DNA from: an uncultured Bacteroidales bacterium
GTDB taxonomy: Bacteria > Bacteroidota > Bacteroidia > Bacteroidales > F082
Direction: 5' to 3'
NCBI GenBank assembly: GCA_946184615.1
Contig: CAMHFN010000009.1
Span: 1-64,000 of the forward strand
Length of the DNA stretch: 64,000 nt
Below, piece after piece: positions 1 to 7,955 of this stretch (its first letter is position 1; each line of letters opens with the position of its first letter). The notes below the pieces were generated by a model, which saw only the letters and a list, made by a program, of their open reading frames with translations, had not been told where the DNA came from and did not search any database. Made by a program: the position numbers and the translations under genes.

Positions 1-1157
1 TGAACGGCGCCAAGGGTTGGGTCTATGCCGAGCCCGTGGGTATGATCAACGCCACCGAGAACCCGCTCTTCAAGAAGTTCATGAAGCTCGTTGACAAATA
101 CCGTAAGATGGGTGTCCGCACCAACGCCGACAACCCGGAAGACGCCCAAAACGCCATCAACTTCGGCGCCGAGGGTATCGGCCTGTTCCGTATCGAGCAC
201 ATGTTCTACGGCAAGAACAGCGAGAAACCGCTGGCCAAGCTGCGCAACATGATCTTGACCGACAACACCAAAGACAGAAAAGCCGCTCTTAAGGAGTTGG
301 AACCTTACATCAGAAAGGCCGCTAAGGGTACGCTGAAAGTGTTGGACGGCAAACCGCTGACCTTCCGTTTGATGGACCCGCCCTTGCACGAGTTCGTTCC
401 TAAAGTAGACGAAAAAGAGAAGATCAAGGCTTTGGCCAAAGAGCGTGGCATGAGCACGAAGGAATTGGTCAAGCGCATTGAGGCTCTCCACGAAGTGAAC
501 CCGATGATGGGTCTGCGTGGCGTCCGTCTCGGCGTCGTCTATCCCGAGATCACCGAAACCCAGTTCCGCGCCTTGTTCCAGGCCACCGCTGAACTGATGA
601 AGGAAGGCTTCGACCCGCATCTTGAAATCATGGTCCCGCTGACCATCAACGTCAAGGAACTTGAACACCAGAAGGCCATCGCCGACCGCGTGCAAGCTGA
701 AATCGAGAAGAAGTTCGGTGTGAAGATCAATTACATGTATGGTACCATGATTGAGATTCCGAGAGCCACCCTCGTGGCCGACCAAATCGCCAGCGTAGCC
801 CAGTTCTTCAGCTTCGGCACCAACGACCTCACCCAGATGACCTTCGGCTTCAGCCGCGACGACGTCAACGCCATCGTGAAGGACTACATCGAAGAGAAGA
901 TCATCCCCGCCGACCCGTTCAATACCCTCGACCAAGAAGGTGTCGGTCAGCTGGTGAAACTCGGTGTGGAGCGTGGCCGTAGCCAGCGCGCCAACCTGAA
1001 GTGCGGCGTCTGCGGTGAACACGGCGGTGACCCCGCTTCAGTCCGCTTCTTCTACAAGACTGGCTTGAACTACGTGAGCTGCTCGCCGTTCCGCGTGCCC
1101 GTCGCACGTCTGGCTGCAGCACAAGCGGCAATTGAAGAAGAAAGAAGCAAGAAATAA
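1..1157 (+). CDS. ppdK: Pyruvate, phosphate dikinase, C-terminal part (5' end outside window)
   Basis: Interconverts pyruvate + ATP + Pi and PEP + AMP + PPi in the cytoplasm. The reading frame is open from base 3 with no start, so only the last ~384 residues of a protein usually near 900 are present. This is the PEP/pyruvate-binding TIM barrel. Visible signatures are the substrate-binding stretch EGIGLFRIEHMF, FRLMDPPLHEF, GTMIEIPRATL, SFGTNDLTQMTFGFSRDD and the catalytic-cysteine motif CGVCGEHGGDP, followed by the usual C-terminus YVSCSPFRVPVARLAAAQAA. With pckA 4 kb away it fits PPi-dependent glycolysis or gluconeogenesis common in anaerobic Bacteroidales. A hairpin terminator follows at 1179-1213. 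The swivelling histidine domain and ATP-grasp domain lie outside the window. Identification is very secure. Confidence 0.97.
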   Translation, partial: NGAKGWVYAEPVGMINATENPLFKKFMKLVDKYRKMGVRTNADNPEDAQNAINFGAEGIGLFRIEHMFYGKNSEKPLAKLRNMILTDNTKDRKAALKELEPYIRKAAKGTLKVLDGKPLTFRLMDPPLHEFVPKVDEKEKIKALAKERGMSTKELVKRIEALHEVNPMMGLRGVRLGVVYPEITETQFRALFQATAELMKEGFDPHLEIMVPLTINVKELEHQKAIADRVQAEIEKKFGVKINYMYGTMIEIPRATLVADQIASVAQFFSFGTNDLTQMTFGFSRDDVNAIVKDYIEEKIIPADPFNTLDQEGVGQLVKLGVERGRSQRANLKCGVCGEHGGDPASVRFFYKTGLNYVSCSPFRVPVARLAAAQAAIEEERSKK

Positions 1158-1178
1158 GAAGTCGGAAGACAGAATGAA

Positions 1179-1213
1179 GCCAGCCCTCGAGAGATCGGGG
1201 GCTGGCTTGTTTT
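1179..1213 (+). terminator. Rho-independent terminator of ppdK
   Basis: Arms GCCAGCCC (1179-1186) and GGGCTGGC (1199-1206) enclose a 12-base loop and are followed by the T-rich run TTGTTTT. It lies 21 bases after the ppdK stop and just before the msrA promoter. Confidence 0.85.
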
Positions 1214-1232
1214 ATAAAAAAGATTATCTTTG
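1207..1232 (+). promoter_or_regulatory. Bacteroidetes-type promoter of msrA
   Basis: The -7 element TATCTTTG at 1225-1232 matches the consensus TAnnTTTG. A TTG at 1207-1209 could serve as the -33 element, although the 15-base spacing is short. The msrA start is 20 bases downstream. Confidence 0.7.
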
Positions 1233-1252
1233 CTAATCAAAACATCCATATT

Positions 1253-1732
1253 ATGTCAACTGCATACTTCTCAGCCGGCTGCTTCTGGGGTGTGGAATAC
1301 TACTTTAAACGCCTCAATGGAGTGAAGAAAACTACCGTAGGATTCATGGGTGGCGAACTTCAAAATCCAAGCTATAAACAAGTAAAAACAGGTACCACAG
1401 GCCATTTGGAGACCATCGCAGTGGAATACGATCCGAAGGAGGTTTCCTACGAAGCCTTGGTCAGGTATTTCTTCGAGATTCATAACTTTGAGCAAGCCGA
1501 CGGACAAGGCATCGATATCGGGACGCAATACCTTTCTGCCATCTGGTTTAAGGACACGTTAGAACGTGACATCGCTATCAAAGTGTTCGGTGAACTGATG
1601 CAGATGGGCTATCATCCGGCCACGCAGATCCGTGAGGTCTTAGCCTTCTACCCTGCCGAAGATTACCACCAGAACTATTTGGAAGAACGGCAGGAAACGC
1701 CGGAATGCCACGTTTACAGAAAAATATTCTGA
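1253..1732 (+). CDS. msrA: Peptide-methionine (S)-S-oxide reductase MsrA
   Basis: Reduces methionine-S-sulfoxide in proteins, using thioredoxin to reset the enzyme. The 159 residues correspond to a single MsrA domain. The N-terminus carries the active-site motif GCFWG (Cys9 as nucleophile), and the family features GHLETIAVEYDP and EDYHQNYL near the C-terminus are present. No MsrB domain is fused and none is adjacent, unlike the MsrA-MsrB fusions of many gut bacteria. No signal peptide is visible, so it is cytoplasmic. The gene has its own promoter and ends directly against the stop codon of the convergent T9SS adhesin (1732/1733). Confidence 0.95.
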   Translation: MSTAYFSAGCFWGVEYYFKRLNGVKKTTVGFMGGELQNPSYKQVKTGTTGHLETIAVEYDPKEVSYEALVRYFFEIHNFEQADGQGIDIGTQYLSAIWFKDTLERDIAIKVFGELMQMGYHPATQIREVLAFYPAEDYHQNYLEERQETPECHVYRKIF

Positions 1733-4399
1733 TTATCTCGTCACCGAGATTCTCTTGACGAGGGTCTCGGTTGCTGTATTAATGCGGACCAGATAAATGC
1801 CAGCACCGTACTGGGCCAGGTCAAGCAAAACTTCATCGGTGTCGACTGGGGCATCGTAAACCACTTGACCCAATGCGTTCATCACGGTAAGATAGTTCAT
1901 GCCCGAGGCCTCCACCGTAATTATTCCAGAAGTCGGGTTGGGATACACGTTGACGTCGTTGTCCTGCTCTGATACCGCATCTGTGGAAACATATACGTAA
2001 TCGTGGCTACCGTCCACCGAAAGAGCTGGTTCCGACTCGCAAGTTTCATGACCAGGCATGGAGTTGACTGCCGTCACCTTGTAGTAGCAATTCACGGATT
2101 GGATGTCGTTGTCGTCATAACTGGTGGCATCACCGTCAATCCAACCAATCAAATCATAATTGGATCCGTCAAACGAACGATACACATTATAATGCAAGGT
2201 CTCGCTGACCGTTCCAGCCCAAACCGCATTGGTCACGGTGATGTTGTCAAAACAGACTGCGTAGGCCGACACAGCTGAGAAGTGGCGGAATCCAAGATAG
2301 ATCTTTTGACCCACGTATGCGGAAAGGTCAACTGTATAGCGCATATAGGGGTTTTGCGAGGTCCATTGGGCAATGGTGTTGATACTCAATCCGTCTTCGG
2401 AGGCGACCGCCACACCGAAAGTTTCCGTTGGATAGTTCGGATCCCATCCAGCAGCATAAAATGTCATGGAAGCACCAGGCAGGATTTTCACCAAAGGCAT
2501 GAACGCATAGTTGTCAGGATGCAAGTCGCCATAACCGTTCAAGTAGGAAAACGAAGAAAGGGATGCATTGGTGTTCGTGGTGTTTACACTCCCGTCGGGG
2601 TTCATGCCTCCTCCGTAGTAAATGCCAAAAATCTGTCCGTCACCGTCAGCATCAAGGAAGGTCCACCCCTGCGGATCGTCCTCAAAGTCGATAAAAATGT
2701 CACGTTCCCACGAAAGGGCCACTTTTCCGCTTTCGAAAGTGCCCGACAGGTTCTTTGGCCTAACGCAATCGATTTCAGCATCGTCACATTGGGGAGCAGC
2801 CAAGGCATAATAGGTACCATCAGCCTTGCTTCCTTCTTGAATCACACGAATACAATAATCAGTTGTATAACGGTTAACACTATGAGTATAGCTTGTCTCT
2901 CCATGATTCAAAGTGGCAACAAGCTCACCGTTAGCATAGACCATAGCACCTTTGGCAGGACGTTGGATCTCGGCATCGACATTTGTCACCTTGATATTAT
3001 CAACATATAGGTAATACGACTCGCCCGTGGTGTTGAAGTGACGAAGGGCTACATAGATGGACTGTCCTGCGTATGCTGAAAGATCAACAGCGTATTCCGT
3101 ATAGGTTCCTGTACTATTCCACTCTTGAATCATGGTGAAATCGGCAGGGTTGGTGTTACCCGCAGTTGACACCGCCACTCCAAAATGCTCGGGATCAGGA
3201 GCAACGCCAGGCATGTTAGCATCCACAGCCATGAAGGAGAAGGTAGCTCCTGCATTGGGAATAATACGCGGCAACACCACGAAGTTGTCGGGATTGAGGG
3301 CATGGGCATTGGCACCGCCGATCCATGAATCCGACCTCAGGCAATTGCCGCTGCCATAGCCACCGTATGGATAAACCCTGAAATTGTAGCCATCGTGGTT
3401 GGCGTCAATCAAGGTGAGATCCATCAAAGTACTGTCAGAGAAATCGTAAAGCAGTTCATCGACGCTGAAGGAGGAATTCATCATAGGGAGCTCCCAACTG
3501 AGGTTGACCGTATTCCCGTCGCTTTCGACATGAAGACCCGTTGGTGATCCTTGGAAATGGTCAGCCGAACGGAAAGTCCAATCCACCGTCTTTGCCAAAC
3601 AAGCACCCGACTGATAGGTTGCCGTAACCGTTGTCCCATGGTCTGAACCATCTTCAAAGCCTTCTGTATCAAGCAGGTATTGCGTTCCAGTAACGCCATT
3701 GGCAACAACCAATCCATCAAGGCCAATAGCACAGTCAATGAGCGGGTCTTTTTCTTGAGGACCAACGAAGATATCATCGACACAGAGGCAGAAGTTATCG
3801 GGACAATTAAAGTGCCGGATGGCGATGTAGACCTCTTGTCCCACGTATGCATTCAGGTCGACGGTGTATTCATACCACCCACCCTGCTTGGCAGTCATCG
3901 TCCACTCCTGAAGCATGGTGAACGCCGAAGCGGTCGCTGTGGTGTTGGAAACGGCCAACCCGAAATGATCGGAAGGATATGCCTCGTCCAAGGAAGCTGC
4001 ATAGAACGTCACATAATGATTATTGCCAGTGATGGCGATTTTGGGAGAGACCAAATAATTGTTGGGGTTCAGCGCACCCGAATAGTTGCTGTAAGAATAG
4101 GAAAGCAGTACGCCGTCAGAACCGTTGCGGCCATAGCCTTCGCCCAATGGAGAAAGCATCCAATTGTATCCGTCACCATCGGCATCGATGGTAGTCCAAT
4201 TGACGAGACGGCCTTCAATATAGTCATTTTCGAAGTCGAAGGCATAACCATCTTCACCTGTATAATAAAAAGGAGTATTGAAAATAACGTATCCCGAAGC
4301 GGAGACGTAGCTTTGAATGCCCTGTTGAGCTTTAACGCCAAGGGATGTCATTAGGAGCATGGCAAACAACGCTAAAAAAGTTAAATTAAAATGTTTCAT
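1733..4399 (-). CDS. Secreted adhesin-like protein, three cleaved-adhesin (choice-of-anchor J) domains and a T9SS sorting domain
   Basis: The 888-residue protein has an N-terminal signal peptide ending near VKAQQ. Three copies of a lectin-like jelly-roll domain follow, each opening with a pattern like FDFENDY / YDFSDSTLMDL / IDFEDDPQGW plus LIDANHDGYN- or TFLDADGDG-type sequence and closing with a CVDDI/YVDNI/CFDNI strand (roughly residues 50-212, 318-470 and 570-725). These are the cleaved-adhesin domains known from Porphyromonas gingipain haemagglutinin regions. A fibronectin-III-like stretch follows, then a type-A T9SS sorting domain starting NVYPNPTSGIITVEASG and ending VKRISVTR. By family knowledge it crosses the outer membrane through the Por/T9SS machinery and is anchored or released. 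No protease domain is present, so adhesion or ligand binding is the likely role; the ligand is unknown. It is monocistronic with its own promoter. Confidence 0.9.
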   Translation of the reverse strand: MKHFNLTFLALFAMLLMTSLGVKAQQGIQSYVSASGYVIFNTPFYYTGEDGYAFDFENDYIEGRLVNWTTIDADGDGYNWMLSPLGEGYGRNGSDGVLLSYSYSNYSGALNPNNYLVSPKIAITGNNHYVTFYAASLDEAYPSDHFGLAVSNTTATASAFTMLQEWTMTAKQGGWYEYTVDLNAYVGQEVYIAIRHFNCPDNFCLCVDDIFVGPQEKDPLIDCAIGLDGLVVANGVTGTQYLLDTEGFEDGSDHGTTVTATYQSGACLAKTVDWTFRSADHFQGSPTGLHVESDGNTVNLSWELPMMNSSFSVDELLYDFSDSTLMDLTLIDANHDGYNFRVYPYGGYGSGNCLRSDSWIGGANAHALNPDNFVVLPRIIPNAGATFSFMAVDANMPGVAPDPEHFGVAVSTAGNTNPADFTMIQEWNSTGTYTEYAVDLSAYAGQSIYVALRHFNTTGESYYLYVDNIKVTNVDAEIQRPAKGAMVYANGELVATLNHGETSYTHSVNRYTTDYCIRVIQEGSKADGTYYALAAPQCDDAEIDCVRPKNLSGTFESGKVALSWERDIFIDFEDDPQGWTFLDADGDGQIFGIYYGGGMNPDGSVNTTNTNASLSSFSYLNGYGDLHPDNYAFMPLVKILPGASMTFYAAGWDPNYPTETFGVAVASEDGLSINTIAQWTSQNPYMRYTVDLSAYVGQKIYLGFRHFSAVSAYAVCFDNITVTNAVWAGTVSETLHYNVYRSFDGSNYDLIGWIDGDATSYDDNDIQSVNCYYKVTAVNSMPGHETCESEPALSVDGSHDYVYVSTDAVSEQDNDVNVYPNPTSGIITVEASGMNYLTVMNALGQVVYDAPVDTDEVLLDLAQYGAGIYLVRINTATETLVKRISVTR

Positions 4400-4425
4400 T
4401 AAAAAAGCGTTTTAGTTTAGGAGTG

Positions 4426-4433
4426 CAAAAATA
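4426..4433 (-). promoter_or_regulatory. -7 element of the T9SS adhesin gene
   Basis: Read on the minus strand this is TATTTTTG, matching TAnnTTTG, 26 bases before the start codon. It is only 12 bases from the divergent -7 element of the Dabb gene, so the two promoters are interleaved. Confidence 0.65.
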
Positions 4434-4445
4434 CCAAAAAAAGCC

Positions 4446-4453
4446 TATCTTTG
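4446..4453 (+). promoter_or_regulatory. -7 element of the Dabb-protein gene
   Basis: TATCTTTG, matching TAnnTTTG, 42 bases before the chosen start at 4496. Confidence 0.65.
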
Positions 4454-4495
4454 CTTGATGGGAGAGCCCTAACACAACAAAAAAAACAGAATAAC

Positions 4496-4801
4496 ATGGT
4501 TAAGCACATCATTTTGTGGACGTTAAATCCAGAGCTATCAGAAGATAATAAAGAAACCGTCAAGTTGGGTATTAAGGAAGGGTTGGAAGGTTTGGTGGGT
4601 AAAATACCTGGCTTAATTGACGTGAAGGTACAGGTTGGTGGGCGGTTGGCCTCATCGACTGCCGATTTGATGTTGGACTGTACTTTGGAAAGCGAAGAAG
4701 CCTTGAAGGTCTACGCCCAGCATCCAGAGCATTTGGCGGTGGCCAACACGAAAGTCCGTCCATATACCGTCCAGCGGGCATGTCTGGATTATGAGGAATG
4801 A
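4496..4801 (+). CDS. Dabb (stress-responsive A/B barrel) domain protein
   Basis: A 101-residue single-domain protein beginning MVKHIILWTL, a typical Dabb opening, with the alternating strands and helices of a ferredoxin-like dimeric alpha/beta barrel and a family-like AQHPEHLAVANTKVRPY segment near the end. I chose the ATG at 4496; an upstream in-frame TTG at 4451 overlaps the promoter element. Dabb proteins are small cytoplasmic proteins, some acting as cyclases or mono-oxygenases in other organisms, but no specific reaction can be assigned here. It overlaps the last 13 bases of the convergent remnant ORF. Confidence 0.85.
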   Translation: MVKHIILWTLNPELSEDNKETVKLGIKEGLEGLVGKIPGLIDVKVQVGGRLASSTADLMLDCTLESEEALKVYAQHPEHLAVANTKVRPYTVQRACLDYEE

Positions 4802-5127
4802 TCGTTATTATTAATTAGCACTTTAAGCACTGCCAATCCCAGTTCCGTCAAATAATATTGTTGCCGTGGGTGGCGAGGATTGTCGGGATGAGTCATTGCC
4901 ATTAAGCCAGCTTCAACGGACGGGTAAATAAACTGCTTTCTAAATAGTTGCTTGCTCTTGGGTGACAAGTTAGTGACAAGCTGCAATTCAGAGGATGTCT
5001 TTTTTGAATCTTTCACACTTAATATCAAAGACTTAGCTTGTGGTGACAAGCTAGAGGCAAGTTGATGAACAATAAGTGAAAAAACTTCCTCTCCCGGATC
5101 TCTTACAATAACACTAAAAGCGGTCAA
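4789..5127 (-). pseudogene. Remnant of an AlbA_2/AAA_4-type ATP-binding protein: C-terminal winged-helix part
   Basis: The frame encodes about 112 residues with a winged-helix end: repeated SLSPQAKSLIL / LSPKSKQLFRKQFIYPSVEAG and a MTHPDNPRHPRQQYYLTELG stretch. The latter resembles the C-terminal end of AlbA_2-domain ATP-binding or Fic-type proteins, where a 'IPDKP...QKY.LT' motif is common. The only upstream start in frame is a TTG (5127). There is no ATG and no recognisable N-terminal ATPase domain, so it looks like the surviving 3' end of a larger gene. It is notably AT-richer than its neighbours and lies next to another remnant. It could be an expressed small regulator, but no promoter is seen. 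Confidence 0.5.
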
Positions 5128-5175
5128 ATAACTAACATTGAATTCTGCTTTAGGGTTCTCATTCTCTTTTTTGTG

Positions 5176-5334
5176 ATGCGTAACGGTGGAGAAACACGTT
5201 CGATGAGCGAATGTGCTATTACGGTAGATGAATTGGAAGCGTTACTTGGATTGGACTTGTTTTGCAATTTGCCTGATGAATTAGAGGAATCTGTTGAAAG
5301 CAAAATGGTTATGGAGGATTGGATTATTCGTTAA
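5176..5334 (+). pseudogene. Remnant of a DNA/RNA non-specific endonuclease (NUC1 / EndoG family), C-terminus only
   Basis: An open frame of about 52 codons ends at TAA 5332-5334. It reads GGETRSMSECAITVDELEAL, then LGLDLFCNLPDELEESVESK and EDW at the end. This matches the extreme C-terminus of Bacteroidales NUC1 nucleases, which typically carry '.C..TVDE.E...G.DFF..LPD..E..VE'. The catalytic DRGH region and the rest of the nuclease (over 200 residues) are missing; upstream sequence in this frame is unrelated. It is therefore a truncated gene. Together with 4789-5127 it fills the otherwise gene-free stretch 4802-5431; the remainder (5335-5374) shows nothing recognisable apart from the pckA promoter that follows. 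Confidence 0.6.
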
Positions 5335-5374
5335 AGACATGACCAAACTAATAAAAAGATTTCCCCCTTTTTTC

Positions 5375-5404
5375 TTTGACTAAAAGAATAATTGCCTAAC
5401 TTTG
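5375..5404 (+). promoter_or_regulatory. Bacteroidetes-type promoter of pckA
   Basis: TTTG at 5375-5378 and TAACTTTG at 5397-5404 are separated by 18 bases, close to the TTTG-N19-TAnnTTTG consensus. The pckA ATG is 27 bases downstream. Confidence 0.8.
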
Positions 5405-5431
5405 TGCATCTATTTATCAATTATTTCAATC

Positions 5432-7063
5432 ATGGCTAAAAACATCGAAGAAATCAGACAAGCATTAGCCCAATATGGCATTGCTGATGTAAAAGACATT
5501 TATTATAATCCCTCCTATGAGCAGTTGTTCAAGGATGAGATGTACCCTGAACTCACTGGTTACGACAAAGGAGTGTTGACCGAACTCGATGCTGTCAACG
5601 TGATGACTGGTATCTACACTGGCCGTTCTCCCAAAGACAAATACATCGTCATGGATACCAAATCGAAGGACACCGTGTGGTGGACCACCGAGGGTTACAA
5701 GAACGACAACCACCCAATGAGCGAAGAAGTCTGGGCTCAGGTGAGAGACCTCGCCAAGAAACAACTCAGCGGCAAGAACCTTTATGTCGTCGATGCTTTC
5801 TGCGGTGCTAACAAAGACACCCGCATGGCCGTCCGATTCATCATGGAGGTCGCATGGCAAGCCCATTTCGTGCTGAATATGTTCATCAAGCCCACGGCTG
5901 AGGAACTGGCTGATTTCAAGCCGAACTTCACGGTATACACCGCCTCCAAAGCCAAGGTCGACAACTACAAGGAACTCGGTCTCAACAGCGATACCTGCGT
6001 GGCCTTCAACGTCACGAGCCGTGAACAGGTCATCCTCAACACCTGGTATGGTGGCGAGATGAAGAAAGGCATGTTTTCCATGATGAACTACTACCTGCCG
6101 CTGCAAGGCATCGCCGCCATGCACTGCTCCGCCAACACCGACATGCAAGGCGAGAACACCGCCATCTTCTTCGGCCTCTCCGGCACCGGCAAGACCACCC
6201 TTTCCACCGACCCGAAACGTCTGCTCATCGGTGACGACGAACATGGCTGGGACGATGAAGGCGTGTTCAACTTCGAAGGCGGCTGCTACGCCAAGGTCAT
6301 CAACCTCGACAAGGACAGCGAGCCTGACATTTACAATGCCATCCGTCGCAACGCTCTGTTGGAGAACGTCACCGTCGATGCCAATGGCAAGATTGACTTC
6401 AAGGACAAGAGCGTGACCGAGAACACCCGTGTCTCCTACCCCATCGAACATATCGAGAAGATCGTGAAAAACGTGCGTCCCATCTCGGCTGGTCCCGCCG
6501 CCAAGAACGTCATCTTCCTCAGCGCCGACGCTTTCGGCGTGTTGCCTCCTGTCAGCATCCTGACGCCTGAACAGTGCAAGTACTATTTCCTGAGCGGCTT
6601 CACCGCCAAGTTGGCTGGTACCGAGCGCGGCATTACTGAACCCACGCCGACCTTCAGCGCTTGCTTCGGACAAGCCTTCCTAGAGCTGCATCCGACCAAA
6701 TACGCAGAGGAACTCGTAAAACGCATGGAACAAAGTGGTGCCAAGGCTTACTTGGTGAACACCGGCTGGAACGGCACAGGCAAACGTATCAGCATCCGCG
6801 ACACCCGTGGCATCATCGATGCCATCCTCGATGGTAGCATCGAGAAGGCTCCGACCAAGATGATCCCGTACTTCAACTTCGAAGTTCCCACCGCATTGCC
6901 CGGTGTCGACCCGAACATCCTCGATCCTCGCGACACCTACGCCGACAAGAACGCATGGGAAGAGAAAGCCAAAGACCTTTCCTCACGCTTCATCAAGAAC
7001 TTCGAGAAGTTCACCACAAACGAAGCCGGCAAGGCACTTGTAGCCGCTGGTCCAAAGCTTTAA
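5432..7063 (+). CDS. pckA: Phosphoenolpyruvate carboxykinase (ATP)
   Basis: Interconverts oxaloacetate + ATP with PEP + CO2 + ADP in the cytoplasm. In Bacteroidales it commonly runs in the CO2-fixing direction toward succinate and propionate. The 543 residues match the ATP-dependent family. Visible motifs are [17 protein letters not shown] near the N-terminus, the kinase-1a loop [11 protein letters not shown], kinase-2 LIGDDEHGW, and [18 protein letters not shown] start at the ATG at 5432 (MAKNIEEI); an upstream in-frame TTG at 5402 lies inside the -7 element. It has a strong promoter and a high-GC, highly biased codon usage, suggesting strong expression. A secreted-protein gene follows after 30 bases and may be co-transcribed. 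Confidence 0.97.
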   Translation: MAKNIEEIRQALAQYGIADVKDIYYNPSYEQLFKDEMYPELTGYDKGVLTELDAVNVMTGIYTGRSPKDKYIVMDTKSKDTVWWTTEGYKNDNHPMSEEVWAQVRDLAKKQLSGKNLYVVDAFCGANKDTRMAVRFIMEVAWQAHFVLNMFIKPTAEELADFKPNFTVYTASKAKVDNYKELGLNSDTCVAFNVTSREQVILNTWYGGEMKKGMFSMMNYYLPLQGIAAMHCSANTDMQGENTAIFFGLSGTGKTTLSTDPKRLLIGDDEHGWDDEGVFNFEGGCYAKVINLDKDSEPDIYNAIRRNALLENVTVDANGKIDFKDKSVTENTRVSYPIEHIEKIVKNVRPISAGPAAKNVIFLSADAFGVLPPVSILTPEQCKYYFLSGFTAKLAGTERGITEPTPTFSACFGQAFLELHPTKYAEELVKRMEQSGAKAYLVNTGWNGTGKRISIRDTRGIIDAILDGSIEKAPTKMIPYFNFEVPTALPGVDPNILDPRDTYADKNAWEEKAKDLSSRFIKNFEKFTTNEAGKALVAAGPKL

Positions 7064-7093
7064 TCTAGTTTATGTTTAATCAAGAATTAGGAA

Positions 7094-7879
7094 ATGAAAA
7101 AAGCAACTATCACGCTCCTGCTCATCCTCATTGGACTGAGCTCTTTGTCTGTCAAGGCACAAAAAGAAGTCACTGTCCGACTGAACCCCAAGGCGGGTGT
7201 TACTTATAACACCACCATCAAAAACACCATGATGAACCTCATGGAGGTGCAGGGACAGAATATGACTTCGACCCAAAGTATCGAAAACAAATGTTCGTTC
7301 AAAACGAAGAGTATCGACAAAAATGGGATTACTTTTGAGGGACAAAATGATGCCATCAAACTGAGCATCTCGCAAATGGGCATGATGCTAACCTACGACT
7401 CCGAACACCCCGAAAAGACCAGTCCGATGTTGGCTGGACAAGTGGATGAGCTTGCCGACGACCTCAAAAAGCCTTACACCATTATGTATGACGTTTTAGG
7501 TCATCATATTGAATCTGAAGAAGATCCTGAGACTTCACAAATAAGTAGTGCCATCATCGAGCTCCCTGAAGAGCCGCTGAAGGTGGGAAGTACATGGACG
7601 AACACCAAGAAACAAGAAATCAATGGCACGGCCATCAACGCCACGTTGAATTACACCGTCACCAAGATCTCAAAGAAAAGCGTAGAGGTCGACGTGAACG
7701 GCACCGTTGAAGGCAGTTACGACACCAGCGGCACCTACGAAGGCACCGCCAGCATTGACGTGCAAACTGGACTGATCATCAAAAGCACCATCAAACAAAA
7801 CATTTCCATGACCCTCTCGGAGCAAGGCATGACCATTCCCATGACCATGAATGGCACCACCACTGTGACCGTGGAGTAA
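7094..7879 (+). CDS. Secreted beta-rich protein, DUF6263-like
   Basis: The 261 residues start with a clear signal peptide (MKKATITLLLILIGLSSLSVKAQ). The mature part is beta-strand-rich, with the phrase LNPKAGVTYNTTIKNTMMN, many 'M-Q-G-Q-M' strands, a central EEPLKVGSTW segment and an SGTYEGTASIDVQTGLIIKS motif. This pattern resembles periplasmic DUF6263 proteins of Bacteroidetes, but that assignment is from memory of the family and is moderate. The function is unknown. It follows pckA by 30 bases without a visible promoter and ends before two hairpins. Confidence 0.75.
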   Translation: MKKATITLLLILIGLSSLSVKAQKEVTVRLNPKAGVTYNTTIKNTMMNLMEVQGQNMTSTQSIENKCSFKTKSIDKNGITFEGQNDAIKLSISQMGMMLTYDSEHPEKTSPMLAGQVDELADDLKKPYTIMYDVLGHHIESEEDPETSQISSAIIELPEEPLKVGSTWTNTKKQEINGTAINATLNYTVTKISKKSVEVDVNGTVEGSYDTSGTYEGTASIDVQTGLIIKSTIKQNISMTLSEQGMTIPMTMNGTTTVTVE

Positions 7880-7884
7880 CCCAA

Positions 7885-7909
7885 CAAAAAAGGCCCCATG
7901 GGGCCTTCT
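7885..7909. terminator. Palindromic hairpin, possible bidirectional terminator
   Basis: AGGCCCCATGGGGCCT at 7891-7906 is a perfect 16-base palindrome with an A-run before it and TTCT after it. It lies between the convergent 7094-7879 gene and dnaN and could stop either transcript. Confidence 0.6.
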
Positions 7910-7922
7910 GTATGAAACAAGT

Positions 7923-7955
7923 AGAGACGTAGTTAGCTACGTCTCTATTTTTTTA
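7923..7955 (+). terminator. Terminator hairpin of the TAGAGACG family
   Basis: Arms AGAGACGTAG (7923-7932) and CTACGTCTCT (7937-7946) with a 4-base loop are followed by ATTTTTTTA, a classic plus-strand terminator. Very similar hairpins occur at 44988 and 52534. Confidence 0.8.

Noticed and set aside
2282-3010. 242-residue plus-strand open frame inside the T9SS adhesin gene
   Set aside because: Complementary shadow of the repeated adhesin domains; no start context and no domain similarity.
5128-5246. Extension of the 4789-5127 minus frame upstream through 5246
   Set aside because: The frame is open but contains no start codon and lies antisense to the NUC1 remnant, whose similarity is stronger.
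5465-6673. 402-residue open frame on the minus strand inside pckA
   Set aside because: It is fully antisense to a strongly conserved enzyme, has no promoter and no recognisable domain, and arises from the biased GC-rich codon use of pckA.
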